64,000 nucleotides of DNA from Streptococcus toyakuensis. Lineage in GTDB: Bacteria > Bacillota > Bacilli > Lactobacillales > Streptococcaceae. Position 1 is the first letter of the stretch. The number at the start of each line of letters is the position of its first letter. The stretch lies in the NCBI RefSeq assembly GCF_024346585.1, contig NZ_AP024523.1:939001-1003000 (forward strand). The letters run 5' to 3'. Shown in pieces: positions 18,201-25,311 of this stretch. The notes beneath the pieces are model-generated. The model ran no database searches and was not told where the DNA came from. It saw nothing but the letters and a program-made list of their open reading frames with translations. The position numbers and the translations under genes are program-made.

Positions 18201-20929
18201 AGGAAGTAGCTAAGAAAGTAACTGATAAAGTTACATTCAATCGTGAAGCTAAGATCAATTCAGTAACAGGTGAAATCACTTACGGTAACTGGACAGCTAA
18301 AGATGGAGATACAACATTCGATAAAGTTGAATCACCAGTCGTTAACGGATACATCCTGAAAGATGCCAAACAAAAAGAAGTAGCAGCTACAACAGGATTA
18401 ACTGCAGACTCTAAAGATGAAAACATCGAAGTAGTTTACACTAAACTTGGTTCATGGGTACCGAAAGTACCAGAAGGTGAAACACCAATTGATCCACTTC
18501 CATATCCAAATGATCCAACAGATCCAACGAAACCAGGAACACCAACAACAGTGATTCCTCACGTTCCAGGAACAACTCCAAAAGATCCAAATGGAAACCC
18601 ACTGAAACCAGTAGATCCAAATGATCCAAGTAAAGGATATGTTCCACCAACACCTGAAACCCCAACAGAAGATACTGAAATCACTTATGAGAAAGATACT
18701 CAGAAAGCAAAAGTAACTTATGTGGTAGAAGGAACTGGAACAGTACTTCACACAGATAACCTAGAAGGTAAATCTGGAGAACCAATCGACTACAGTACAG
18801 TAGCTAAACTTGCTGAATTGAAAGCTCTAGGATATGACTTAGTAAGTGACGGATTCACAACTGCTACAGATAAGAACTACGATAAAGATACGAAAGTAGA
18901 TCAAAGCTTCGTAGTTACAGTTAAACCACACGTTGAGCCAATCAAACCAGTAGATCCAGAAAATCCAAATGATCCAAATAAACCAAAACCAGGTGAACCA
19001 ATCGATCCTAAGAACCCTGATGGACCAAAATGGACTGAAAATCTAATCAAGAAGATTGATACAACTCGCCACGTGAACCGTACAATCACATACGTTAACG
19101 AAAAAGGTGAGGAAGTGGCTAAGAAAGTAACAGATAAAGTTACATTCACTCGTGAAGCTAAGATTAACTCTGTAACAGGTGAAATCACATACGGTAACTG
19201 GACAGCTAAAGATGGAGATACAACATTCGATAAAGTTGAATCACCAGTCGTTAAAGGCTACATCCTGAAAGATGCCAAACAAAAAGAAGTAGCAGCTACA
19301 ACAGGATTAACTGCAGACTCTAAAGATGAAAATATCGAAGTTGTCTACACTAAACTTGGTTCATGGATTCCAAAAGTACCAGAAGGTTCTACACCAGTTC
19401 CTCCGGTTACGTATCCAAACGATCCAAAAGATCCAACTAAACCTGGAACTGATAAACCTAAAGTGCCTTATATCCCAGGAACTACACCGGTGGTGCCAAA
19501 AGATCCAACTAAACCAATTAGTCCGGATAACCCACTAGTTCCATTAACACCAGTAGATCCAAACGATCCAACTAAAGGATATGAAGTACCACCAGTACCA
19601 ACAGATCCAGGAACTGATACGCGAATCACTTACGTAACTGATAAACAAAAAGCTATCACTAACTTCGTAGATGAAAAAGGTAAAGTAGTATCAACTCCAG
19701 TAATTGATGAAGGTGATTCAGGAGCTAACTTCACTAAGTCTAAAGTTGATGAAGTAACTAAGACTATTGAAAAACTTGAAAAAGCTGGTTATAGAGTCGT
19801 TAAGAACGAGTTCCCATCTAAAGATACAGATAGAGTATTTGATAAAGATAAATCTGTAGATCAAATCTTCACTGTAACAGTAGCTGAAAGAATTATTCCA
19901 GTTACACCAGGTAAACCAATAGATCCAACTGATCCAAACTTACCGAAGAATCCAGATGGAACACCTGTGACACCATCTACACCAGAACCAGGTAAACCAG
20001 TATTCCCTAACGATCCAAACAGCCCAGTATGGCCAAATACTGTGAAAGATCTTGTAACTGAGAAATCAGCTACACGTACGATCAAGTATGTAGATCGCAA
20101 TGGAAACGAAGTTTCTGAAACTCGTGTTGAAACAATCAAGTTCACACGTGAAGCGAAAGTTAACTTAGTAACTGGTGAAATCACATATGGTGAATGGACA
20201 ACAGATCGTAACGATAATATCTTCAACGGTTACCCAGTACCAGTTGTGAAAGGATACATCGCTAAAGCTGGTGATCTAGAATCATCAACTAAAGATGTAC
20301 AAGTAACTCCTGATACAATCAAGGATATCAATGAAACAGTGATTTACGATAAGTTAGGTTCATGGATTCCAAATATCCCAGGAACACCAACAAATCCAAT
20401 CACATATCCAAACGATCCTAAAGATCCAACTAAACCAGGAACAGATAAACCTAAAGTACCTTATGTACCAGGATTTATCCCTGTAGACCCAGAAGGTCAA
20501 CCATTGAAACCAGTTGATCCAAACGATCCAACGAAAGGATACGAAGTACCAGAGGTACCTGGTGATCCAACGCAAGATACACCAATCAACTACATTCCTA
20601 AGGATCCTACACCAAATCCAACTCCATACCCAGGTCCAACTCCAGCTCCAACTCCTAAACCAGAGCCTAAGCCGGAACCAAAACCAGAACCAGAAACTCC
20701 ACAACCTGTAACACCTGCAGATAATGGAGATAACAATGGAAATAATAATGGAACTCCAACAACTCCAGCTCAACCAGCAGAGCCTTCTACACCTCAATAC
20801 ATGGATGGTCAACGTGAACTTCCAAATACAGGTACAGAAGATCATGCTAGCCTTGCAGCACTTGGACTTCTAGGAGCCCTAAGTGGATTTGGATTGATTG
20901 CTCGCAAGAAAAGAGAAGATGAAGAATAA
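6242..20929 (+). CDS. Giant YSIRK/LPXTG fibrillar adhesin with GEVED, CshA-like and Muc_B2-like repeats
   Basis: The start at 6242 gives 4,895 aa; the earlier in-frame ATG at 6206 would add 12 residues but has a poorer ribosome site and only about 14 bases of leader. Residues 1-50 are a signal peptide with the YSIRK motif (FSIRKYHFGVASVLLG) and a likely cleavage after AKA50. Residues 51 to about 270 are Lys/Ala/Glu-rich. A GEVED domain ends near residue 1072 (SSGEVEDFQ). CshA-type repeat signatures occur near 1233-1316 and 1616-1660 (VTFTPEPGFVG). From about 1670 to 4700 there are some twelve Muc_B2-like units (signature TRTIKYVYEDG), many alternating with MucBP_2-like units, joined by Asp-Pro-Asn/Pro linkers. 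A Pro-rich stalk, LPNTG (4860-4864), a hydrophobic helix and KKREDEE complete a sortase anchor. It is probably attached to peptidoglycan by the SrtA at 30784. The binding partner is unknown; host mucin or salivary glycoprotein is only suggested by the family. Confidence 0.93.
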   Translation: MYKSKRQKNKSFDWYGLSQRFSIRKYHFGVASVLLGTALILGAAQTTAKAEETATENKTEAVASAPKDDKVSENVATVTTPALSATTEAAVVEKPALSDEEVAKLAAEVSKKDDKASETATTEKTEAADKEKATLTAPLTDKKADKAVDEKADKKDEKKAENPITATKTVLEQLTSEAEVLNTTASNFADKKAEDKAGKEAIATAVASAKVQIEASKKALAAGEITKEELDAQLQRISSAIEAVYAEMKRAGHVGKVEAVLADGTTTNTAIVAPTTKTPVKNINDLTEEEIAAVKREIMNANPSITDPSMIEVEKKGNGTAGGATVTINGVKTNIPSGDTVVGTAGTKNLEQLKNNINWFDFAAASITYSNGTVVGPARKLAQPITKTITYPNGDVVTGKITMVRAVTYADGSKGLTTDDKFLKSGTAKYVEHLYYTGGAQNDHEIYEALQEGMKFNVKTKVEGYALTATVIKLGSKNVESDPNKTPAGPVNAVRDYGDWGSDKQLAKAQAEDKKFKQNATKNKTTFANNPTVSVNGVALTIPEYPTETFANTDTYYAKAKAYHEAVQAYNKAIESQKLSATKLSETGFSYVNVNGKAVPSGSANLYKKIGDQRHADVLITSQDTQWSYLRKAGLPTTNPDGSEMLTAFTSSRDESNVGVTFALSATYNGRIVDVNVIAADAEEAGRTEIVQFETDGTKWEQFMALNLQKDIDDKTAKGVYPSKESDVNADGRLAQAGYNPKDWVNLDEKGKPIAYGTNTFGANYTSMGSKNSLPIALSQNVKTLSMYLNSAGAQAGTIGFMIYDGGDAPQSYGSAQHIIGDFNKEVIKDGVKTQVTATQPYLGNVKRDPDFRSTKTDPSGGWVLDDLITSEKYKETPLESGKTIVTTDKGVTGKYLLLPNGNAVIEKSDNTRVLLNQGDVIEMANPVSKLPIRGVYNHTTGALGEGTLGDEGESQLLDPAVATEYKLRQAQGNEYVLEGVRANLGVNNDKAYIRGWVDFNNNGKFDLNESSEIVEVNQNGTYNIKFKNTPQLLDTSADSLGVRLRISLTKDEILEPTGVASSGEVEDFQTHVVHMPRGTRYETKDYQGREQTVTLSTNAMFIANGKNKDSKFTKWAQIENENLSPKIVLTDKQVASEEAIADKSGLPANYRVDSTGKVHVERNGATVYSGEYVTVKDKNNKVLGKGLKVTNPLTGKTEYLLSEYTEYDTAGNEVGTYKVNPANEGKNTSVGNGLYETTLTFKPNKSYVGTAKGIAVRAWDDNNNSTGWEANNDTIEASKISTTLAEKDKVLENTNNGNNGYKTMDTSYIPTVIDVRPIGEDTTTTDVQGKKQSARPQIPVYGTVETETGDKITDSRYADEFEIIDKNKSIKLADTLDSNKSSYDKDTEVSRATTLTLADGKVVTYTPDKDKLPARAKIAEDADVVVTGTGSVVVNNVRLVTGKTIPAGASPVDPHPVTADTVVTLANGTETTISAGGRIPAGAKLKNPLVTTANNTWNNVTYNTGDTIPRESGNKISTLAKETAISQIVGKGDVVKVDGKYRATNTIPAGTKVKRILPLNQVILPSATHLDPTTGAITEVPRSYDLANTNDSKVTITGEGVYELVKDASGKPTGEVTFTPEPGFVGRGTGVDLVQPDIDYNDVVANDKVTEKYGTDYGRAKYTPIVTPVTEASITRTIHYVYESDNDATATSQASYKNNDPILSINNEPVTRSQTLNYTRTYKMFDEDGVLDQPMVTANTVRDVNGTEYTAGTEIPKGTKFSQGTLIISDWKHGENNEEMNSIVSPTVKGYTANVVTLEYNAPNATGEMAHIKDTKEIGTYKPIDRNTKDVGTYKPASSAIRSDDKDNFDMYVVYKADTQKAKVTYIDLDATGDARILEVQTAATAPTTGADAKTTYSVPELQGKSHTKIPYLTADTIKKYEDLGYELVTDDYTNNTQGTAIEGGRKFDDDKDVDQAFNVYLRHKKVTRKIKDTQEVTRTIEYKYASTDDVPADKRGTTAAPTVTETLHFERDRTIDYTLAAKEYPTEYATYKAVLDKSGYDSPEEYKARVVYYDHITNKAIAADATDTQKSIVTFGPWTPVGGTSNDAITLSDAEKAKDDKFNLVNSPEVTGYTPDNATVEATAAIDAEADDYKITVLYTPVAQKAVVKFVEVDPTNTDKVITPGLADPIAVTGKSEAAYPATTATSVTDKIAELVKKGYELVNNGFVSTDKFDKDAAVDQEYVVKFKAKVVDIPSFDPTKPKSDDNPRPIPGKTPIDPNNPDGPKWTEALINAVKVQEEVTRTIKYVYEDGTPVAESDLTSVADKKVKTLKFTRPGKINVATGEITYGDWSANQTFEAVTSPVLEKYTAAVAGVTPTTANVPEKTVAATDKDFEEVVVYKTKLITVDPKAPNYKEPKKDQPINPSDPNGPKWTDELLAKLKNNEEVTRTITYTYSTEASELNQAEKDGNKGGTNVVEPVTTKVNYTRVAKVNPVTGEITYGDWEAKNNDTTLEGNALPAVAGYVATGDVETSVKPVENVKAEDKDITEKVVYKALGKYVPVVPAGFNPPTIQNPQYPNNPTDPTKPGTPTTTIPYVPGTTPVGPDGQPLTPKVPGDPKQGYVPPVPTTPTGDTTIVYTKDGSQVAVTKFVDTTGKGLEPSVVDTGDTGKAFTKDAEVTAAINKILARGYEKVANVNTSEKDYPSTDAEKVFDADASTNQEYTVTFKPIVKDIPTDPTTPGYVKPEPGQPVVPGDNNGPKWPDSVKDLKTTESVTRTIKYIYDDGTPVPDAKLGADVPGKKVQTLEFTRTAKVNLVTGEIEYGTWTPKTTADFEAVTTPTIDGYTSALVSNPTTSDVPAKTVTADAADFEEVVVYKIKQITIDPNDPNFDPNKPVDPNNPDGLKYKDLKLAEEVKRTITYTYADDVADTAKRGTEAEPKHETTVSFTRTATVNAVTKEITYSEWTAKDNDTTLEGKATIPVKPGYVATGDVEASKKDVTGVNATDKDIVEKVIYKDLGKFVPVVPEGFTPPTIENPQYPNNPDDPTKPGTPTTTIPYVPGTTPVGPNGKPLTPKDPNDPKQGYNPPVPTNPTEDTTIVYTKDGSQVAVTHFIEVNSETDKTEKGGVAQSIVDTGDAGKAFTKGAEVTATIEALKAKGYTVVENNYPTDGKFDADSKTNQEFKVLVTAKPITVNPNDPTPTKDQPIDPNNPTGPKWTPELIKELEDGRKEEVKRTIKYVYADGSKAADSVQETKEFKRSATINPVSGKITFGDWSPAQTFESVTSPKVTNFTPDKESVPAAEVTATAEDINETVIYTTKPANIDPSKPTDPNTPNVTPKPEDKVPNDPKGRTYKELGLIEEVTHTVHYKLADGSDAGIPDNVQTLTFTRTADLDPVTGAVSNFSDWKAKGDDTTIDAITTPNKPGYVASAATSTARENVQATDKDSEETIIYRKLGSYVPVIPEGVTPPAGTDLTPKPYETPTNEDPTKPGTPTETPVVPYIPGTTPVGPDGKPLTPKDPNDPTKGYEVPKVPEDPTQNTTITYVKDGSQVALVHFIKADGTAVHVSVAEAGDTGKAIKTTNIDNVKAELEAKGYEVVAPTDAAYTAERVAFYAEANRTFDDKDDKGNDGISQVYYVIVKEGITPIDPDKPLDPNNPNTTPKPGDKVPGDPKQRTYEQLGLLDEVNRTINYRYANTDKVEEAKRGQEAAATVEQKLRYSRKGDLNKVTGEITYTSDWTEPQTLAEVTSPVIDGYVADIKAAEKVENVAHDAADSVVNVVYTPLGKYVPKVPEGFEVPKVEKPQYPNDPTDPTRPGTPTTVIPHVPGTTPKDPNGNPLKPVDPNDPSKGYVPPTPENPTEDTQITYEKDTQKAKVTYVVEGTGTVLHTDNLEGKSGEPIEYSTVAKLAELKALGYDLVSDGFTTATDKNYDKDTKVDQSFVVTVKPHVEPIKPVDPENPNDPNKPKPGDPIDPKNPDGPKWTEDLIKKIDTTRHVNRTIKYVNEKGEEVAKKVTDKVTFNREAKINSVTGEITYGNWTAKDGDTTFDKVESPVVNGYILKDAKQKEVAATTGLTADSKDENIEVVYTKLGSWVPKVPEGETPIDPLPYPNDPTDPTKPGTPTTVIPHVPGTTPKDPNGNPLKPVDPNDPSKGYVPPTPETPTEDTEITYEKDTQKAKVTYVVEGTGTVLHTDNLEGKSGEPIDYSTVAKLAELKALGYDLVSDGFTTATDKNYDKDTKVDQSFVVTVKPHVEPIKPVDPENPNDPNKPKPGEPIDPKNPDGPKWTENLIKKIDTTRHVNRTITYVNEKGEEVAKKVTDKVTFTREAKINSVTGEITYGNWTAKDGDTTFDKVESPVVKGYILKDAKQKEVAATTGLTADSKDENIEVVYTKLGSWIPKVPEGSTPVPPVTYPNDPKDPTKPGTDKPKVPYIPGTTPVVPKDPTKPISPDNPLVPLTPVDPNDPTKGYEVPPVPTDPGTDTRITYVTDKQKAITNFVDEKGKVVSTPVIDEGDSGANFTKSKVDEVTKTIEKLEKAGYRVVKNEFPSKDTDRVFDKDKSVDQIFTVTVAERIIPVTPGKPIDPTDPNLPKNPDGTPVTPSTPEPGKPVFPNDPNSPVWPNTVKDLVTEKSATRTIKYVDRNGNEVSETRVETIKFTREAKVNLVTGEITYGEWTTDRNDNIFNGYPVPVVKGYIAKAGDLESSTKDVQVTPDTIKDINETVIYDKLGSWIPNIPGTPTNPITYPNDPKDPTKPGTDKPKVPYVPGFIPVDPEGQPLKPVDPNDPTKGYEVPEVPGDPTQDTPINYIPKDPTPNPTPYPGPTPAPTPKPEPKPEPKPEPETPQPVTPADNGDNNGNNNGTPTTPAQPAEPSTPQYMDGQRELPNTGTEDHASLAALGLLGALSGFGLIARKKREDEE
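17594..19387 (+). repeat. 909-bp near-identical tandem repeat inside the adhesin gene
   Basis: Two adjacent units (17594-18502 and 18503-about 19387) are almost the same in DNA at an offset of 909 bases (303 codons). Each codes for a Pro-rich linker, a MucBP_2-like unit (QKAKVTYVVEGTGTVLHTDN) and a Muc_B2-like unit (HVNRTI-YVNEKGEEVAKK). Differences are scattered single bases. The match points to recent unit duplication, and copy number may vary between strains. Confidence 0.9.
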
Positions 20930-20973
20930 TCATTTTGCTCCATATTAAATTCTAACTTGCAATCAGACAAAGA

Positions 20974-21014
20974 AAGAACTTGAGATTTAACATCTCAGGT
21001 TCTTTTCTTTCTCT
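20974..21014 (+). terminator. Terminator of the adhesin gene
   Basis: AAGAAC-t-TGAGAT pairs with ATCTCA-g-GTTCTT around TTAAC, followed by a T-rich tract. It separates the adhesin gene from dnaE. Confidence 0.85.
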
Positions 21015-21023
21015 TTTTGAAAA

Positions 21024-21032
21024 TGGTATAAT
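21024..21032 (+). promoter_or_regulatory. Extended -10 promoter of dnaE
   Basis: TGGTATAAT lies 31 bases before the TTG start codon of dnaE. The putative transcription start (about 21039) falls after the GTG at 21036, which rules out that codon as translation start. Confidence 0.7.
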
Positions 21033-21062
21033 ATAGTGAGAAGGATAGAGGAGAAGTGTAAA

Positions 21063-24000
21063 TTGATCGCACAACTAGATACAAAAACAGTCTATAGTTT
21101 TATGGAGAGTGTCATTTCAATCACCAAGTATGTGAGAGCAGCTAAAGAATTCGGCTACACTCATCTGGCTATAATGGATATTGATAATCTTTATGGTGCT
21201 TTTGACTTTCTAGAGGTTACAAAAAAATACGGCATTCATCCTTTATTAGGGCTTGAAATGAATGTGCTTGTGGATGCTCAGGAAGTGAATTTGCGCTTTT
21301 TAGCTCTATCTAGTGTAGGCTATCAGCAGTTGATGAAACTTTCAACAGCCAAGATGCAGGGGGAGAAAAGTTGGTCAGTTCTATCTCAGTATCTAGAGGA
21401 TATTGCGGTAATTATGCCTTATTTTGATGGACTGGAGTCGTTAGAACTAGGCTGTGATTACTATATTGGAGTTTATCCAGAAACACTGGCAAGCGAATTT
21501 CATCATCCTATTTTACCCCTCTATCGGGTCAATGCTTTTGAAAGTAAGGATAGAGAAATTTTGCAAGTTTTAACAGCGATTAAAGAAAATCTACCGCTCA
21601 GAGAAGTTCCTTTGCGTTCGAGACAAGATGTTTTTATATCAGCAAGTTCTTTAGAGAAACTATTCCAAGAACGTTTTCCTCAAGCCTTGGAAAACTTAGA
21701 AAAGCTAATTTCAGGTATTTCTTATGACTTGGATACTAGTTTGAAACTGCCTCGTTTTAATCCAGCTAGACCAGCAGTAGAAGAGTTGAGAGAACGTGCT
21801 GAATTGGGACTTGCGCAGAAGGGGTTGACTAGTAAAGAATATCAAGACCGTCTAGACCAAGAATTGGCTGTTATTCATGATATGGGCTTTGATGATTATT
21901 TCTTGGTTGTCTGGGATTTATTGCGTTTTGGACGTTCGAATGGCTACTATATGGGAATGGGACGGGGTTCCGCAGTTGGTAGCTTGGTTTCCTATGCTTT
22001 AGACATTACAGGGATTGATCCAGTTCAGAAAAATCTGATTTTTGAACGTTTCCTCAATCGTGAACGCTATACCATGCCTGATATTGATATTGATATTCCA
22101 GATATTTATCGTCCAGATTTTATCAGATATGTTGGTAATAAATATGGTAGTAAGCATGCGGCTCAAATCGTTACTTTTTCTACCTTTGGGGCCAAGCAAG
22201 CTTTACGTGATGTTTTGAAGCGTTTTGGTGTGCCAGAGTATGAATTGTCCGCAATTACCAAGAAAATCAGTTTTCGTGATAATCTTAAGTCGGCCTATGA
22301 GGGCAATCTCCAGTTTCGTCAGCAAATTAATAGTAAGTTAGAATACCAAAAAGCCTTTGACATTGCTTGCAAGATAGAGGGCTATCCAAGACAAACCTCT
22401 GTCCATGCAGCTGGTGTTGTGATCAGTGACCAGGATTTGACCAACTATATCCCTCTGAAGCATGGTGATGAAATTCCACTGACTCAGTATGATGCTCATG
22501 GAGTTGAAGCTAGTGGGCTTTTGAAAATGGACTTTCTGGGACTACGAAATTTGACCTTTGTTCAGAAAATGAAAGAGTTGCTTGCTGAAACCGAAGATAT
22601 TCACTTGAAAATTGAAGAAATAGATTTGGAAGACAAAGAAACTCTAGCTCTTTTTGCCTCTGGAAATACAAAAGGTATCTTTCAATTCGAGCAACCGGGT
22701 GCTATTCGCCTACTCAAGCGTGTGCAGCCAGTCTGTTTTGAAGATGTCGTAGCAACTACTTCCTTAAATCGACCAGGTGCTAGTGATTATATCAATAATT
22801 TTGTAGCTAGAAAACATGGGCAGGAAGAAGTGACTGTTCTAGATTCAGCTCTGGAGGATATTTTGGCTCCAACTTATGGCATTATGCTCTATCAGGAGCA
22901 GGTTATGCAGGTTGCTCAGCGATTTGCTGGATTTAGTCTTGGGAAGGCCGACATTTTGCGTCGAGCTATGGGTAAAAAGGATGCCTCTGCCATGCATGAA
23001 ATGAGGGCTTCCTTTATTCAAGGCTCCATAGAAGCTGGTCATACTGTGGAAAAAGCAGAGCAGGTTTTTGATGTTATGGAGAAGTTTGCAGGTTATGGTT
23101 TTAACCGATCTCACGCCTATGCCTACTCAGCCTTGGCCTTCCAGTTGGCTTATTTTAAAACACATTATCCAGCTATCTTTTATCAGGTCATGTTGAATTC
23201 TTCCAACAGTGATTACCTAACAGATGCACTTGAAGCAGGCTTTGAAGTAGCACCATTGTCCATCAATACCATCCCCTATCATGATAAAATTGCTAACAAG
23301 TCCATCTATCTAGGTCTGAAGTCGATTAAGGGAGTCAGCAATGATTTGGCTCTTTGGATTATTGAAAATAGACCTTATTCTAACATTGAAGATTTTATAG
23401 CTAAATTACCTGAGAATTATCTGAAACTTCCTCTGTTAGAGCCATTAGTAAAAGTCGGTCTTTTCGATTCATTTGAGAAAAATCGTCAAAAAGTATTTAA
23501 TAATTTAGATAATCTATTTGAATTTGCGAAAGTGTTAGGAAGCTTATTTGGTGATACTATATATAGTTGGCAGGAATCGGAAGATTGGACAGAACAAGAA
23601 AAATTCTATATGGAACAAGAGCTTCTAGGAGTGGGAGTTAGCAAACATCCACTACAAGCTATTGCAAGTAAGGCTATCTACCCAATTACACCAATCGGAA
23701 ATTTGTCAGAAAATAGTCACTCAATTATATTGGTTGAAATTCAGAAAATAAAAGTGATTCGGACCAAAAAGGGTGAAAACATGGCATTCTTACAGGTAGA
23801 TGATAGTAAGAAAAAATTGGATGTTACTCTCTTCTCAGACTTATATCGTCAGGTTGGGAATGATGTTAAAGAAGGTGGATTCTACTACATCAAAGGAAAA
23901 GTCCAGTCACGTGACGGCCGTCTGCAAATGATTGCACAAGAAATAAGAGAAGCGGTAGCTGAGCGCTTTTGGATTCAGGTGAAGAATCATGATTCGGATC

Positions 24001-24164
24001 AAGAAATTTCGAGAATTTTAGACCAATATAAAGGCCCAATCCCAGTCATCATCAGGTATGAAGAGGAACAGAGAACGATTGTTTCTCCCCATCATTTTGT
24101 GACTAAATCTGATGAATTAGAAGCGAAATTGAATGGAATCGTTATGAAAACGATTTATCGCTAA
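21063..24164 (+). CDS. dnaE: DNA polymerase III alpha subunit DnaE
   Basis: A 1,033-aa DnaE-type replicative polymerase, the length I recall for pneumococcal DnaE. The TTG start (21063) gives the N-terminus LIAQLDTKTVYSFM and has a GAGGAGA ribosome site 7-10 bases upstream; the earlier GTG at 21036 lies upstream of the likely transcript start. Order: N-terminal PHP domain (1 to about 205), C-family polymerase core with the catalytic acidic motif PDIDIDIPD (about 339-347), helix-hairpin-helix region, and an OB fold (IILVEIQKIKVIRTKKG). In Gram-positive bacteria DnaE extends primers at the lagging strand together with PolC. It is followed by pfkA and pyk. Confidence 0.97.
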   Translation: MIAQLDTKTVYSFMESVISITKYVRAAKEFGYTHLAIMDIDNLYGAFDFLEVTKKYGIHPLLGLEMNVLVDAQEVNLRFLALSSVGYQQLMKLSTAKMQGEKSWSVLSQYLEDIAVIMPYFDGLESLELGCDYYIGVYPETLASEFHHPILPLYRVNAFESKDREILQVLTAIKENLPLREVPLRSRQDVFISASSLEKLFQERFPQALENLEKLISGISYDLDTSLKLPRFNPARPAVEELRERAELGLAQKGLTSKEYQDRLDQELAVIHDMGFDDYFLVVWDLLRFGRSNGYYMGMGRGSAVGSLVSYALDITGIDPVQKNLIFERFLNRERYTMPDIDIDIPDIYRPDFIRYVGNKYGSKHAAQIVTFSTFGAKQALRDVLKRFGVPEYELSAITKKISFRDNLKSAYEGNLQFRQQINSKLEYQKAFDIACKIEGYPRQTSVHAAGVVISDQDLTNYIPLKHGDEIPLTQYDAHGVEASGLLKMDFLGLRNLTFVQKMKELLAETEDIHLKIEEIDLEDKETLALFASGNTKGIFQFEQPGAIRLLKRVQPVCFEDVVATTSLNRPGASDYINNFVARKHGQEEVTVLDSALEDILAPTYGIMLYQEQVMQVAQRFAGFSLGKADILRRAMGKKDASAMHEMRASFIQGSIEAGHTVEKAEQVFDVMEKFAGYGFNRSHAYAYSALAFQLAYFKTHYPAIFYQVMLNSSNSDYLTDALEAGFEVAPLSINTIPYHDKIANKSIYLGLKSIKGVSNDLALWIIENRPYSNIEDFIAKLPENYLKLPLLEPLVKVGLFDSFEKNRQKVFNNLDNLFEFAKVLGSLFGDTIYSWQESEDWTEQEKFYMEQELLGVGVSKHPLQAIASKAIYPITPIGNLSENSHSIILVEIQKIKVIRTKKGENMAFLQVDDSKKKLDVTLFSDLYRQVGNDVKEGGFYYIKGKVQSRDGRLQMIAQEIREAVAERFWIQVKNHDSDQEISRILDQYKGPIPVIIRYEEEQRTIVSPHHFVTKSDELEAKLNGIVMKTIYR

Positions 24165-24179
24165 AATTACGGAAAATAG

Positions 24180-25253
<1,074 letters not shown>

Positions 25254-25311
25254 TTTATAATTTAGTTAATAAGACCAAAAAGGTCATATATATAAAGGAG
25301 TCACAAAAATC

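Noticed and set aside
13900..20700. Regular DNA repeats that could look like a CRISPR or satellite array
   Set aside because: The period is hundreds of bases, codon phase is kept throughout, and the repeats code for Muc_B2/MucBP_2 units and Pro-rich linkers.
13853..20845. Many long minus-strand ORFs inside the adhesin gene (for example 13853-14119, 17531-17842, 20360-20845)
   Set aside because: They are reverse readings of repetitive Pro/Asp/Thr codons, giving odd Trp/Cys/Ser-rich proteins without ribosome sites. They are shadows of the repeat structure.
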